Notes under the pieces: model-generated | Seen by the model: the letters and a program-made list of their open reading frames with translations, nothing else | Databases searched by the model: none | Told to the model about the DNA's origin: nothing | Translations under genes and position numbers: made by a program | From: Clostridiales bacterium | Lineage (GTDB): Bacteria; Bacillota; Clostridia; Christensenellales; Borkfalkiaceae | DNA length: 64,000 bases | Assembly (NCBI GenBank): GCA_015055945.1 | Contig: SVHH01000001.1 | Coordinates: 1 to 64,000 of the forward strand | Direction of reading: 5' to 3' | In this document: positions 33,895 to 42,600 of the stretch, piece after piece | Position numbering within the stretch: position 1 is the first letter of the stretch | Layout: each line of letters begins with the position of its first letter

Positions 33895-34839
33895 TTAAAG
33901 TTCATTTGCAATACTAACTAATTTTCTAAGTCTATGGTTTAAGCAACTCTTCGTTACCCCTAATCTTTCCGCAAGTTCGGTAAGTGTTTCTTCGGGGTAA
34001 TCTTTTCTTGCTACCGCAACCTTTCTATCTTCTTCCTTTAAGCCTTCTAACCCGATAGTCTCTATAATTTTATCTATTGCGGAAATCTGTTTTGCCGCCG
34101 CTTCAACTTGCTTATTCACGTTGGATATATCGCAGTTTTTTTGGCGGTTAGACTGGTTTGAAATTTCTCTATTTATAATTAAATCGGTAATTTTAAGCAC
34201 GGATACGGGTGCGGGTAAAAATGCTAAAAAGTCCTTGATTTCTTCCACGCTCTTAATGTAGAGCACGAAATTTTCTCTACGCCTAATAATCTTTGGCATC
34301 AGCCCGAATTCCGCCAACTTTTCACTCGTTTCAAGCGCGGGTGTGTAGTGTGAAAATGCAAGTTCTAAGTGATACCCAGTGCTAGAATTTTCATTTTCGC
34401 TAGGCAGTGTGCAGTGTCCCGCCGCAACGAACAACCCCCTTATAAACGCTCTAAGGCAGCACTCTTTTTCGGTTAAGCGCCCGTAAAACTTTAAGTTTAC
34501 TGCAAGTTCGCCGTCTGCCTCGGTTACGATGTCGAGAGATTGTAATATTTCAAGAAGTCTATCCCCAGTTACGTTTAAGATAAACTTGTCCTTTTTGTTA
34601 AGTCTATCTTCGGCAACTGAAACTTCCCTAACTTCATAATCAAAAAGGCTTTTTAAATACTCGGTTACGTAAGATGCTAATTCTTCGCTTGAAACCTTTA
34701 TTTCAAGCCCGAGTTCGCCGTCCTTTTCATAAATTAGCCCCGAGCCCCTAACAAGTCCCGCAATAAAGGCTATTTTGCAGTGGCGCTCTTTTATATTTTT
34801 GGAAAAGATTTCCTTTTTCACACTATCAACGAAACTCAT
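33895..34839 (-). CDS. whiA: Sporulation/division regulator WhiA
   Basis: DNA-binding protein conserved in Gram-positive bacteria, related to LAGLIDADG endonucleases but without nuclease activity. The 314 residues contain the N-terminal domain (SFVDSVKKEIFSKNIKERHC; CKIAFIAGLVRGSG), the second LAGLIDADG-like part (CCLRAFIRGLFVAAGHCTLP) and a C-terminal helix-turn-helix (LAERLGVTKSCLNHRLRKL). Length matches the Bacillus protein. It overlaps the upstream PHP gene by one base. In Firmicutes whiA usually follows rapZ and yvcK, which are missing here. Confidence 0.95.
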   Translation of the reverse strand: MSFVDSVKKEIFSKNIKERHCKIAFIAGLVRGSGLIYEKDGELGLEIKVSSEELASYVTEYLKSLFDYEVREVSVAEDRLNKKDKFILNVTGDRLLEILQSLDIVTEADGELAVNLKFYGRLTEKECCLRAFIRGLFVAAGHCTLPSENENSSTGYHLELAFSHYTPALETSEKLAEFGLMPKIIRRRENFVLYIKSVEEIKDFLAFLPAPVSVLKITDLIINREISNQSNRQKNCDISNVNKQVEAAAKQISAIDKIIETIGLEGLKEEDRKVAVARKDYPEETLTELAERLGVTKSCLNHRLRKLVSIANEL

Positions 34840-35615
34840 TATCTTTTCTCCTTAAACGCCTTAAAACGCATCTCGAGAATTTTTCCGTCAATATTAACAA
34901 TTCTATCCAAAGGAAAATTAAGCCTTTTAACCATATCGTTAACAAGCGAAATTTCACCCACTCTACTTGGCGAGTGTGCGTCTGAACTAATTAAAAACTT
35001 CGCTTTCGTCTTTGCTAAAATATCGCTTAATTCATCGTCGGTTAAATGCACTTTCTTTGAGTTAAGTTCGATATAAGTTCCGTAATCCGCCGCCGCTTTT
35101 GCAACTTCTACCGCGTTAGAAAAACAGCAAAAATTAAGGTGCGTTATCGCGTCAACGGGGTTGTTTTTTATAACGTTGATAAAGGTTTTTGTGTTTGTAT
35201 CAATCACGCTCTTAGGAACTCTTTTACTCTTTAAGTAAGTGTGGAAAAGGTCGGGAATTGCAAGCGAAAATATGCTACCGAACTTATAGAGCACGAACTT
35301 ATGAATACCTGCTAAAAACACGTCGAAGTCGTCGTAAAACTTTTCTTTTAAGTCAACAGTCCCGTCTGTGCCGATTATGTTTGATTCTATCCCTAAAAGT
35401 ACCTTTACGCCCGTTTTTTCAGTAGCATCCTTTACTAATTCCTTCATTTTTGAAACTTTCGCTGCGGTTACACCAAAAGCAGGGTGCGCAAAACCATGGT
35501 CTGAAATTGCAATTTCTTTCAAACCAACTTCTTTTGCCGCTATTGCGTTGTCGATTATTTTGCCCTTGCCGTGGCTGAACACGGTGTGCGTATGATAATC
35601 TGACGTAAGTACCAT
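34839..35615 (-). CDS. PHP-domain metal-dependent phosphatase-like protein
   Basis: A 258-residue PHP-family protein, a trinuclear metal hydrolase fold used by histidinol phosphatases and related enzymes. Metal ligands are visible: DYHTHTVFSHGKG near the N-terminus, AISDHGFAHPAFG, LGIESNIIG, THLNFC and SSDAHSPSRVG near the end. It lies between murB and whiA with one-base overlaps on both sides, a common place for such genes in clostridia. The substrate is not known; histidinol-phosphatase is less likely because no histidine genes are near. Confidence 0.88.
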   Translation of the reverse strand: MVLTSDYHTHTVFSHGKGKIIDNAIAAKEVGLKEIAISDHGFAHPAFGVTAAKVSKMKELVKDATEKTGVKVLLGIESNIIGTDGTVDLKEKFYDDFDVFLAGIHKFVLYKFGSIFSLAIPDLFHTYLKSKRVPKSVIDTNTKTFINVIKNNPVDAITHLNFCCFSNAVEVAKAAADYGTYIELNSKKVHLTDDELSDILAKTKAKFLISSDAHSPSRVGEISLVNDMVKRLNFPLDRIVNIDGKILEMRFKAFKEKR

Positions 35616-36508
35616 TAAAATTCCCCTATTAGTTCGACTTCTTCCGTTAAGGTTATGCCGAACTCTTTTTTAATTTTATCTTTTATGTAATTGATAAGCA
35701 AAAACACGTCGTTTGCCGTTGCTTTGCCTTCGTTCATTATAAAATTGCCGTGCACGGTCGATATGCTTGCGCCGCCTATCTTTTGACCTTTTAAGCCCGC
35801 GCATTCTATTAAAAAGCCTGCCGTTTTGTCTTTTGGGTTTTTGAAAACCGAGCCGCAACTTCTGCCGAGCGGCTGCATACTCTTTCTAATCTCCGCGTAA
35901 TTTTTAACCGATGCGCTTATAACTTCCCTTACACCTTCACGGAAACTAAAAGTTGCGGATATAACAACTTCTTTGCCGCCCAAAAACCTACTTTTGCGAT
36001 AACCGAACTTGCACTCGCTCTTGTCGTAAGTTTTTATCTTACCGCCACAAAGCGTTTGCACTGAAACTACGTGGTCGGAAATATTATTGCCAAAAGCGCC
36101 CGCGTTCATAACGATAGCCCCGCCAACAGTTGCGGGTATGCCAGATAACGCTTCCATACCGCTAAGTTTGTGGTCAATACAAAACTTTGATAGTTTATCT
36201 ATGGTTGCGCCAGCCATAACCTTAACGAAGTCGCGCTTGAAAAACACGTCGTTTAAACCTTTTAGCGAAATTATAAGCCCTTCAAAACCGCCATCAGCAA
36301 CCAATATGTTAGTGCCATTGCCGATTATCTTAAAAGGAATTTTATATTCTTTTGCTAAGACAAGCAGTTTATTTAAGCCGTAAAGCGTGTCGATATAAGC
36401 AAAATATTCTGCGTTTCCGCCCACACCTAGAGAAGTATGCTTTTTCATTTGCTCACCAAACGACACCTTTACTTGTGAAAAGTCAATAAGTTCTTGTTTA
36501 AAACCCAT
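35615..36508 (-). CDS. murB: UDP-N-acetylenolpyruvoylglucosamine reductase
   Basis: FAD enzyme that makes UDP-N-acetylmuramic acid for peptidoglycan. The 297-residue protein has the FAD-binding domain (KKHTSLGVGGNAEYFAYI; IGNGTNILVADGGFEG; GMEALSGIPATVGGAIVMNA), the conserved YRKSRF with active arginine, and the type II signature PLGRSCGSVFKNPKD with the catalytic serine region, ending in the conserved LTEEVELIGEF with the catalytic Glu. Length fits type II MurB of Firmicutes. It is the first gene of the murB-PHP-whiA-dnaE operon and has a clear promoter. Confidence 0.96.
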   Translation of the reverse strand: MGFKQELIDFSQVKVSFGEQMKKHTSLGVGGNAEYFAYIDTLYGLNKLLVLAKEYKIPFKIIGNGTNILVADGGFEGLIISLKGLNDVFFKRDFVKVMAGATIDKLSKFCIDHKLSGMEALSGIPATVGGAIVMNAGAFGNNISDHVVSVQTLCGGKIKTYDKSECKFGYRKSRFLGGKEVVISATFSFREGVREVISASVKNYAEIRKSMQPLGRSCGSVFKNPKDKTAGFLIECAGLKGQKIGGASISTVHGNFIMNEGKATANDVFLLINYIKDKIKKEFGITLTEEVELIGEF

Positions 36509-36523
36509 ATAACTCCTTATATC

Positions 36524-36552
36524 ATTTTACTATATTTTAAAATATTTATCAA
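36524..36552 (-). promoter_or_regulatory. Sigma-A promoter of the murB operon
   Basis: Minus strand TTGATA (complement of 36547-36552), 17 bases, TAAAAT (complement of 36524-36529). Confidence 0.7.
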
Positions 36553-36554
36553 GA

Positions 36555-37550
36555 TTAAATTAGTATATTTTTTATTTTATTTAAAGCCCCTAAATCACCT
36601 TTTGCAGAAAGCATAGATAATTCTTGTAATTCAAGTAGTTTGTTCTTTTGCGTAAACGCGGAAATTGTTAAAAACCCGTTTAATTTTTGCATATTAAATA
36701 GCGTTTCATCCGTGTATTCTACTTGATCAAAGCACGAAAACATACCTATATCGCTTAACTTTTTTTGCACGCGTTCACTTAAAAGAAAATTGATAAAGTC
36801 GTTTGCATAATAGTTTTTTACTTGGTCGGTTGTGATAACGGAAGCATATTGATAAAGGTCGCAAAAATTATTTAGCGGTACTGCGTTATATTCCATACCG
36901 CGATTATTAAGCCGATGAATATCTCGCTGGGTTGCTAAAAAATAAGGGGTTTTGCCCGCAACGAATTTTATGTATGCGTCCATAGGCGGTTTAACTTCTA
37001 TATCGCTTGCTATTATATTTTCAAGCGATAGTGCAATAAGCGGCTGAGTGTAAGTCGCGCTTGACACGAGAAGTTTATCAATTTTACTTGGTTTTACTTC
37101 TTCAGTTAAACTAGGGTTAGAAATTAAAGTGTAGCCGCCCCTACACCACGGCACGAAATAGGTTTTATCCCCTATCATTCCGCCTGCAAATTTTTTATCT
37201 GTTAAAATCGTGCTTGCACCGCTAAATTCTAGACCAGCGCCGAAAGATATAATATCGGGATATTTCCCGTTTTTAAGGCTGTTTTCCGCCCCTTCTAAAG
37301 TATGGTTTGTAACCATAATTAGCACACCGTCATTGTTTTTTTCGTACATAGACGCTGCTTTTAACAAAAACTGTCTGCGCGATGAAACGCCACCTTCAAA
37401 GGTATCTATTTGCCAAAAAGTTATTATACCTTTATACTGTGGAATTTCTTCTAATTCCACCCCTTCCGCTATCTTATTTTTACCTATAAATGCAGTGAAT
37501 ACGCAAGAAAAAACTATTATCACTGCTAGTATTATTCGAACAATTCTCAT
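36555..37550 (-). CDS. Orphan extracellular solute-binding-like protein
   Basis: A 331-residue protein with an N-terminal hydrophobic segment (MRIVRIILAVIIVFSCVFTA) and a periplasmic-binding-protein pattern (GIITFWQIDTFEGG; FLLKAASMYEKNNDGVLIMV; YPDIISFGAG; YFVPWCRGGYTL; YANDFINFLLSERVQKKLSD). A cysteine lies in VFSC, a poor lipobox, so lipid anchoring is uncertain. Type-1 sugar-binding proteins are longer (about 400-450), and no permease or ATPase gene is adjacent, so the partner is unknown; a sporulation or envelope role is possible. Start is uncertain: 37550 is preferred over 37577, but neither has a ribosome binding site. Confidence 0.7.
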   Translation of the reverse strand: MRIVRIILAVIIVFSCVFTAFIGKNKIAEGVELEEIPQYKGIITFWQIDTFEGGVSSRRQFLLKAASMYEKNNDGVLIMVTNHTLEGAENSLKNGKYPDIISFGAGLEFSGASTILTDKKFAGGMIGDKTYFVPWCRGGYTLISNPSLTEEVKPSKIDKLLVSSATYTQPLIALSLENIIASDIEVKPPMDAYIKFVAGKTPYFLATQRDIHRLNNRGMEYNAVPLNNFCDLYQYASVITTDQVKNYYANDFINFLLSERVQKKLSDIGMFSCFDQVEYTDETLFNMQKLNGFLTISAFTQKNKLLELQELSMLSAKGDLGALNKIKNILI

Positions 37551-37574
37551 AATAATTATATATTCAAAAAGACA

Positions 37575-37613
37575 CAAAAAAAGGACATTTCCACTTGGAA
37601 AAGTCCTTTATGT
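37575..37613 (-). terminator. Terminator after the M16 peptidase gene
   Basis: AAGGAC-TTTTCC...GGAAAT-GTCCTT hairpin followed by seven T on the minus strand, directly after the stop codon at 37614. The upstream end of the solute-binding gene overlaps this structure. Confidence 0.85.
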
Positions 37614-38855
37614 TTAAATCTTTAACGCCGAGCGTTTTGGTCCGACCGTCGCAGTTGCCGCGCTTTCAATATCGAACGACATATCAATTGCACGTCTTAC
37701 GTCGTCAAGCGTAATTTTTTCAATCTTATTTAATCGTTCGTTTACGTCGTAGAGTTTGTTTAGATAAATCATATACTTGCCGTAAAGCATCATTTGTGTT
37801 GCGGTGCTTTCCCTTCCCATAATAAACGCGCTCTTCATTTGTTCTTTGCCGCGGATAAATTCTTGCTCGGTAATGCCTTCTTTTTTGAATCGTTTAACTT
37901 CATCAATAATGGCGTTTACGGCAAGGTCGCGCTGCTCGGTGTTTACGCCCGCGTAAATCTCTAAAATACCGTTGTCTTTATACTGCGACGCATAGGAGTA
38001 AACGCTATAGCAAAGCCCTAATTCTTCACGTATTTTTTGAAATAGTCTACTGCTCATGCCGCCGCCCAAAACTGTGTTTGCGATAGAGAACGCATCAGTC
38101 ATATCGTCATGCATTGAAAAACCTTTCATTGCAAAACCGATGTGCGTTTGTTCAATGCTCTTTGTTTTATAAAGGTTTTTGTTTTGAAATTCGCCGGCAA
38201 TAACTTGCGGTGCGCTTTTTGTTTTTCTAAACTTTGCAGCGAAGTTTTCTTCAACGAACTTTTCCGCCCTATCTATATCCACGTCGCCAGCAAGCGATAT
38301 AACAACGTTATCAGCCGTGTAATACTTGTCCATATAATTTAAAACGTCATCACGGGTAAAACGCTTAATGTTTTTTGCAGGACCTAAAATGGTTTGACCA
38401 AGCCCGCTATTTCCGTAATAACTTTCCGCCAAAATATCGAGAAGTAATTCTTCGGGCGTGTCTTCACTCATATTGATTTCTTCAATTATAACACCCTTTT
38501 CCTTTTCTAATTCTACGGGGTCAAAAGTAGAATTAAAGAAAATATCAGACAAAATCTCTAAGGATTTTTCCAAGTGTTCACCTGTTGACTTTGTGTAATA
38601 ACAAGTCATTTCTTTAGAAGTAAACGCATTGATTTGCGCGCCTATTCTATCTATATGGTCGGAAATTTCAAACGCGGTGCGATTTGAAGTTCCCTTAAAC
38701 ATCACGTGTTCAATAAAGTGTGAAATGCCGTTTTCTTTTTCGCTTTCGTTAAAACTACCAGTTTTTACGAGCACGCCCGCCGATGCGGAAACGAATCCTT
38801 CCATTTTGTTTATGACAAGTTTTAAGCCGTTGTCAAACTCTTTATAATGAATCAT
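37614..38855 (-). CDS. mlpA: M16-family zinc peptidase (MlpA/YmxG type)
   Basis: Processing-protease-like zinc metallopeptidase, cytoplasmic. The 413 residues show the inverted zinc motif HFIEHVMFKGT (HxxEH) with the downstream Glu in EKEKGVIIEEINM, and the C-terminal half with GGGMSSRLFQKIREELGLCY (the R/Y pair). Length matches B. subtilis MlpA (409). The order pnp-ylxY-mlpA is the same as in B. subtilis, where mlpA is linked to sporulation and protease regulation. CGGAGA precedes the ATG. Confidence 0.92.
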   Translation of the reverse strand: MIHYKEFDNGLKLVINKMEGFVSASAGVLVKTGSFNESEKENGISHFIEHVMFKGTSNRTAFEISDHIDRIGAQINAFTSKEMTCYYTKSTGEHLEKSLEILSDIFFNSTFDPVELEKEKGVIIEEINMSEDTPEELLLDILAESYYGNSGLGQTILGPAKNIKRFTRDDVLNYMDKYYTADNVVISLAGDVDIDRAEKFVEENFAAKFRKTKSAPQVIAGEFQNKNLYKTKSIEQTHIGFAMKGFSMHDDMTDAFSIANTVLGGGMSSRLFQKIREELGLCYSVYSYASQYKDNGILEIYAGVNTEQRDLAVNAIIDEVKRFKKEGITEQEFIRGKEQMKSAFIMGRESTATQMMLYGKYMIYLNKLYDVNERLNKIEKITLDDVRRAIDMSFDIESAATATVGPKRSALKI

Positions 38856-38880
38856 ATTTTCTCCGTTATATATAATGTTT

Positions 38881-39594
38881 TTACGCCGATAGGTTTTGGC
38901 TTACGGTATAAAAGTTAAACCCAGCACCCTTTATCTTTTCAATTATTGATGGAAGTGCGGATAAAGTGTGCTCTTTTGGGTGCATAAGTATAAAATCGCC
39001 GCTCGCTAAATTCTTTGTTGCGCGGCTAACTATTAAATTCTTATCACTATCACGCCAGTCAATAGTGTCTTTTGACCACATTATAACCTTATAACCTAAC
39101 TCATCTGCAACTTGCAACGTCGTGTTTGAAAAACTGCCCGATGGCGGTGCAAATAGCGTTGGTTTTGCGCCGCTAAGCGCTTTAACTATTTCGCCTGTCA
39201 AGTAAATTTCTTGGCGATTTGCGTCAAGACTAAGTTTTTTATGGTCTTTGTGAAAATAACCGTGATTACCTATCTCATGACCTTCATTTATAATTCTTTT
39301 CAAGGTTTCGCCGTTATCATCCGCCCAACAACCGCCAACAAAAAATGTCGCCTTTACGCCTTGATTTTGAAGTTCGTCTAGTATGCCGTTTACAACTTTT
39401 GTATTTTCATAAACGTTAAACATAAGCGAAACACTGTTACTATCCCTATTGCCGTTATAGATTGCATGAACGCCCGCCCCGCTACTAATTGGCACGCTAG
39501 TTTCGGGTATAAAACTTATAGCGTATACCCCGACTAGAATAAGCACCAGCGCAAGATTTATAAATAAAGTCCATTTATTCGTTAGTTTTTTCAT
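38881..39594 (-). CDS. ylxY: YlxY-like polysaccharide deacetylase homologue, likely altered active site
   Basis: A 237-residue protein with an N-terminal membrane anchor (about 8-28) and a NodB-type deacetylase domain: VKATFFVGGCWADDNG, EIGNHGYFHKDHKKL (HxxxH zinc pair), FAPPSGSFSNTTL and IMWSKDTIDWRD. The first NodB motif, normally TFDDG, reads MFNVYEN, so the catalytic Asp is replaced by Asn. YlxY proteins share this loss. It sits between pnp and mlpA as in B. subtilis. Likely an envelope or sporulation protein that binds rather than cleaves glycan, which is inference. Confidence 0.87.
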   Translation of the reverse strand: MKKLTNKWTLFINLALVLILVGVYAISFIPETSVPISSGAGVHAIYNGNRDSNSVSLMFNVYENTKVVNGILDELQNQGVKATFFVGGCWADDNGETLKRIINEGHEIGNHGYFHKDHKKLSLDANRQEIYLTGEIVKALSGAKPTLFAPPSGSFSNTTLQVADELGYKVIMWSKDTIDWRDSDKNLIVSRATKNLASGDFILMHPKEHTLSALPSIIEKIKGAGFNFYTVSQNLSA

Positions 39595-39622
39595 TTTGCC
39601 ATACCTCTATGCATATTGTATG

Positions 39623-39651
39623 CTTATAAGTTATGGTAAAATTACTTTCAA
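39623..39651 (-). promoter_or_regulatory. Promoter of ylxY-mlpA
   Basis: Minus strand TTGAAA (complement of 39646-39651), 17 bases, TATAAG (complement of 39623-39628). A CATACAAT word, which equals the sigma-E -10 consensus, follows at about 39614-39621; a matching -35 is weak. Confidence 0.5.
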
Positions 39652-39656
39652 TAGGT

Positions 39657-39690
39657 TAAAAAAAGGTGCAACGGTGTGCACCTTTTTTAT
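39657..39690 (-). terminator. Terminator downstream of pnp
   Basis: AAAAGGTGCA/TGCACCTTTT stem with a six-base loop and T-run on both strands, between the pnp repeat element and ylxY. Confidence 0.88.
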
Positions 39691-39731
39691 TATTTTGTTG
39701 ATTTTTAGCCTTATAAGTTCAAATCTCTTAT

Positions 39732-39897
39732 TAAGAGTGAAGAAACAAGTTAGATATAACTTTCTAATCTGTTTTAAGACATAGATGCAAGTTGCAGTAG
39801 GCTCGCGAAGTGTTTGGGGTGAAATAAACCTTTTTGGTTATTGAAGTCGTTTTTACAGAGCAGTTAACGACGCATAACGCCGTTTATAAAGCCTTAA
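39732..39897 (-). repeat. Nested-palindrome 3'-UTR element, copy 4 (contains the pnp stop codon)
   Basis: Shares TAAGAGTGAAGAAACAAGTTAG (first 20 bases listed at 39732 on), TAGGCTCGCGAAG, the TTTTTGGTTAT tip, CAGTTAACGACGC and ACGCCGTTTATAAAGCC with the pfkA copies. Outer TTAAG/CTTAA pairing closes it, and the pnp stop codon (39894-39896) lies in the closing arm. Fills the 299-base gap between pnp and ylxY together with a terminator. Confidence 0.75.
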
Positions 39898-41990
39898 TCA
39901 TTTACGATTTCTAAAAGTTTAAGGTCAATACCCTTTTCACCGATTTTGATGATTTCAACTTTTACTTTGTCGCCGATGTGAAGAACTTCTTCAACTGAGT
40001 TGATGCGTTTTTCACTCATCTTGCTGATGTGGATAAGACCGTCTTTACCAGGAGCGAGTTCGCAGAATGCGCCAACTTTGGGAAGAATTCTTACAACTTC
40101 ACTGATGAACATATCGCCAACTTCAGGATCTTTAGCAATTGAAAGAATAATTGCTTTTGCTCTTTCTGCTTGTGCAGCATCGCCAACGCAAGCAACGTTA
40201 ACTCTTCCGTCGTCGTCAATGTCAATCTTAACGCCAGTTTCTTCAATAATCTTGTTGATAACTTTACCTTGCTTACCAACAACGTCGCCGATCTTTTCGG
40301 GATCAATGTAGAAAGAAATAATCTTGGGAGCGTACTTAGAAAGTTCTGCTCTGGGCTGATCGATAACTTCAAGCATCTTGTTTAAGATATGTTGTCTACC
40401 AACGTTTGCTTGAGCGATTGCTTGACGAAGAATTTGTTCGTCAATACCCTTAATCTTAATATCCATTTGGATAGCGGTGATACCCTTTTCAGTACCAGCA
40501 ACCTTAAAGTCCATGTCGCCAAGGAAGTCTTCTAAGCCTTGAATATCTGAAAGGATTGAAACCTTACCGCTTTCGGTATCTTTGATAAGACCCATAGCAA
40601 TACCAGCAACGGGGGCTTTAATGGGAACGCCTGCATCCATAAGTGCAAGGGTTGAACCGCATACGCTACCTTGTGAAGTTGAGCCGTTTGAACTCATAAC
40701 TTCTGAAACGATTCTGATTGCGTAAGGGAATTCGTCTTCACTGGGGATAACGGGTTCTAACGCTCTTTCAGCGAGAGCGCCGTGGCCGATTTCACGACGA
40801 CCAGGACTTCTTAAGGGTTTTGCTTCGCCTGATGCGTAACCGGGCATGTTATATTGATGCATATAACGCTTTGCAGATTCACCGTCAAGACCTTCTAACT
40901 TTTGTACTTCAGAAAGCATACCTAAGGTACAAGTTGACATAACTTGAGTCATACCTCTGGTGAATACGCCTGAACCGTGTACTCTGGGAAGAACGCCTGC
41001 TTCACACCAAATCTTTCTAACTTCATCAAGTTTTCTACCGTCGGGACGGATACCAGTGTTGGTGATTTTTGCTCTAACCTTTTCTTTGGTCATATAGTAA
41101 AGAGCATCTTTAATTTCTCTGGTTTTGTCGGGATAGATTTCAGCAAAGTGTTCAAGGCACGCCTTTTCAACCTTGTCTTGACCTTCTTGTCTTTCGTGAC
41201 GGTCAAAGGTGTCGAGTGCGTCGTCAAGCATCTTATCAGCAAATTCTCTAACTGCTGCGTCGATATCTTCGGGAACGTGATAAAGTTCCATTTCTTTCTT
41301 GGGTTTGCCGATTTCTTTAACGATTTCTTCTTGGAATGCGCAAAGTTTCTTAATTTCTTCATGACCGAATAAGATTGCGCCAACCATTTCGTCATCAGTG
41401 ATTTCGTTTGCGCCTGCTTCAACCATCATGATAGCATCCTTAGTACCTGCAAGGTTTAAGGTTAAAACGCTCTTTGCGCGTTGTGCTTCGTCGGGGTTGA
41501 TAACGTATTCACCGTCAACCATACCAACAACTACGCTACCAGTAGGACCAGCAAACGGAATGTCTGAAATGCTGATTGCAATTGAACTACCGATCATAGC
41601 CAAAACTTCGGGTTGAACGTCGGGTTCAACAGATAAAGCGGTTGCGATAACGATTACGTCGTTAAAAAGGCCTTTGGGGAATAACGGACGGATAGGTCTA
41701 TCGATAAGTCTTGAAGTTAAGATTGCCTTATCAGACGCTCTACCTTCCCTTTTCTTAAAGCCGCCGGGGATTTTGCCGATAGAATACATCTTTTCTTCAA
41801 AATCTACGCCTAAGGGGAAGTAATCCATACCGTCTCTGGGGGATGCTGCCATGGTTACGTTAACCATAACTGCAGTTTCACCGCATCTAACAACGCAAGA
41901 ACCGTTAGTTTGTTCAGCATACTTGCCGGTTTCAACTACGAGTTCTCTGCCGCCAACGGTGGTCTTAAATACTCTGTAAGTTTCTGTCAT
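39894..41990 (-). CDS. pnp: Polynucleotide phosphorylase
   Basis: 3'-5' phosphorolytic exoribonuclease of mRNA decay. The 698-residue protein contains two RNase PH domains (about 1-215 and 310-540), with SRLIDRPIRPLFPKG and the catalytic-core segment GDMDFKVAGTEKGITAIQMD including the conserved acidic pair, a KH domain (IGKV-type VVGKQGKVINKIIEETGVKI) and a C-terminal S1 domain (GAFCELAPGKDGLIHISKMS). All canonical parts are present. It follows rpsO, with a hairpin in between, as in most bacteria, and its mRNA 3' end carries a repeat element. Confidence 0.97.
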   Translation of the reverse strand: MTETYRVFKTTVGGRELVVETGKYAEQTNGSCVVRCGETAVMVNVTMAASPRDGMDYFPLGVDFEEKMYSIGKIPGGFKKREGRASDKAILTSRLIDRPIRPLFPKGLFNDVIVIATALSVEPDVQPEVLAMIGSSIAISISDIPFAGPTGSVVVGMVDGEYVINPDEAQRAKSVLTLNLAGTKDAIMMVEAGANEITDDEMVGAILFGHEEIKKLCAFQEEIVKEIGKPKKEMELYHVPEDIDAAVREFADKMLDDALDTFDRHERQEGQDKVEKACLEHFAEIYPDKTREIKDALYYMTKEKVRAKITNTGIRPDGRKLDEVRKIWCEAGVLPRVHGSGVFTRGMTQVMSTCTLGMLSEVQKLEGLDGESAKRYMHQYNMPGYASGEAKPLRSPGRREIGHGALAERALEPVIPSEDEFPYAIRIVSEVMSSNGSTSQGSVCGSTLALMDAGVPIKAPVAGIAMGLIKDTESGKVSILSDIQGLEDFLGDMDFKVAGTEKGITAIQMDIKIKGIDEQILRQAIAQANVGRQHILNKMLEVIDQPRAELSKYAPKIISFYIDPEKIGDVVGKQGKVINKIIEETGVKIDIDDDGRVNVACVGDAAQAERAKAIILSIAKDPEVGDMFISEVVRILPKVGAFCELAPGKDGLIHISKMSEKRINSVEEVLHIGDKVKVEIIKIGEKGIDLKLLEIVND

Positions 41991-42087
41991 TGTTCTCTCC
42001 TATTACAACTCTATATATTTTTTGAAACAAAGCTAACCTAGCTTTGCACTAAATTACAAGTTAAAAAAAGTTTGAAAATAAGAAAAA

Positions 42088-42116
42088 TTGGGCGACAAAA
42101 AAATTATGCCGCCCTA
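42088..42116 (-). terminator. Hairpin between rpsO and pnp
   Basis: GGGCGACA/TGCCGCCC-type imperfect stem (42090-42097 / 42107-42114), followed on the minus strand by AATTTTTC. Probably a partial terminator, since pnp has no obvious separate promoter. Confidence 0.75.
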
Positions 42117-42120
42117 ATTC

Positions 42121-42384
42121 TTACTTTCTCAAATTTAAATCTGCAATAATCTTTCTGTATCTTTCGATATCGATTTCTTGCAAATACTTTAAAAGGCTAC
42201 GTCTTTCACCAACCATTTTCATAAGACCACGTCTTGAGTGGTTATCGTGCTTGTTGGTTTGAAGATGCGCGTTCAAGTGGTTGATTCTTTCGGTGAGAAG
42301 TGCGATTTGAACTTCTGCTGAACCAGTGTCGCCTTCATGACGACCGAACTTTGCTATAATCTCTGCCTTTTTTGCCTTTTCCAT
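42121..42384 (-). CDS. rpsO: 30S ribosomal protein S15
   Basis: Primary 16S rRNA-binding protein of the small subunit. The start at 42384 ([21 protein letters not shown]) is set by GGAGGT; the 87 residues end in [17 protein letters not shown] and contain the S15 signature [20 protein letters not shown]. Length 87 versus 88-89 in the family. First gene of the rpsO-pnp pair with its own promoter and a leader that may bind S15. Confidence 0.97.
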   Translation of the reverse strand: MEKAKKAEIIAKFGRHEGDTGSAEVQIALLTERINHLNAHLQTNKHDNHSRRGLMKMVGERRSLLKYLQEIDIERYRKIIADLNLRK

Positions 42385-42473
42385 AATGTTTTTACCTCCT
42401 ATAATTAATGGAATAATTCGCTTTAAACAAAGCAAAGGGTGGAGAACCGCTAAACTTTGCCTAAAGTATCAGC
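42385..42473 (-). promoter_or_regulatory. rpsO leader, candidate S15-binding autoregulatory RNA
   Basis: The 89-nt leader can pair GCAAAG with CTTTGC and GCTTTG with the downstream TAAAGC, leaving the GGAGGT free or masked. S15 leaders are known in several phyla, but I cannot assign a class. Confidence 0.4.
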
Positions 42474-42479
42474 CTACTT

Positions 42480-42508
42480 AGTATACCAAATAAATTTACT
42501 TTTGTAAA
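42480..42508 (-). promoter_or_regulatory. Sigma-A promoter of rpsO-pnp
   Basis: Minus strand TTTACA (complement of 42503-42508), 17 bases, TATACT (complement of 42480-42485). Confidence 0.8.
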
Positions 42509-42543
42509 CTGTTTTTAACGCTATTATTAATTATTTATAATTA

Positions 42544-42590
42544 AAACGACCACTTTTTTGCCTAAATTCTGCTCTAAAGTGGTCATTTCG
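42544..42590 (-). terminator. Terminator after hemZ
   Basis: GACCACTTT/AAAGTGGTC stem (42548-42556 / 42576-42584) with a 19-base loop; minus-strand exit sequence GTTTTAATT. Confidence 0.75.
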
Positions 42591-42600
42591 TTTTTACGTT

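Noticed and set aside
39610..39625. Sigma-E promoter of ylxY
   Set aside because: CATACAAT fits the -10, but no acceptable -35 at 14-15 bases; a sigma-A-like promoter is at least as good.
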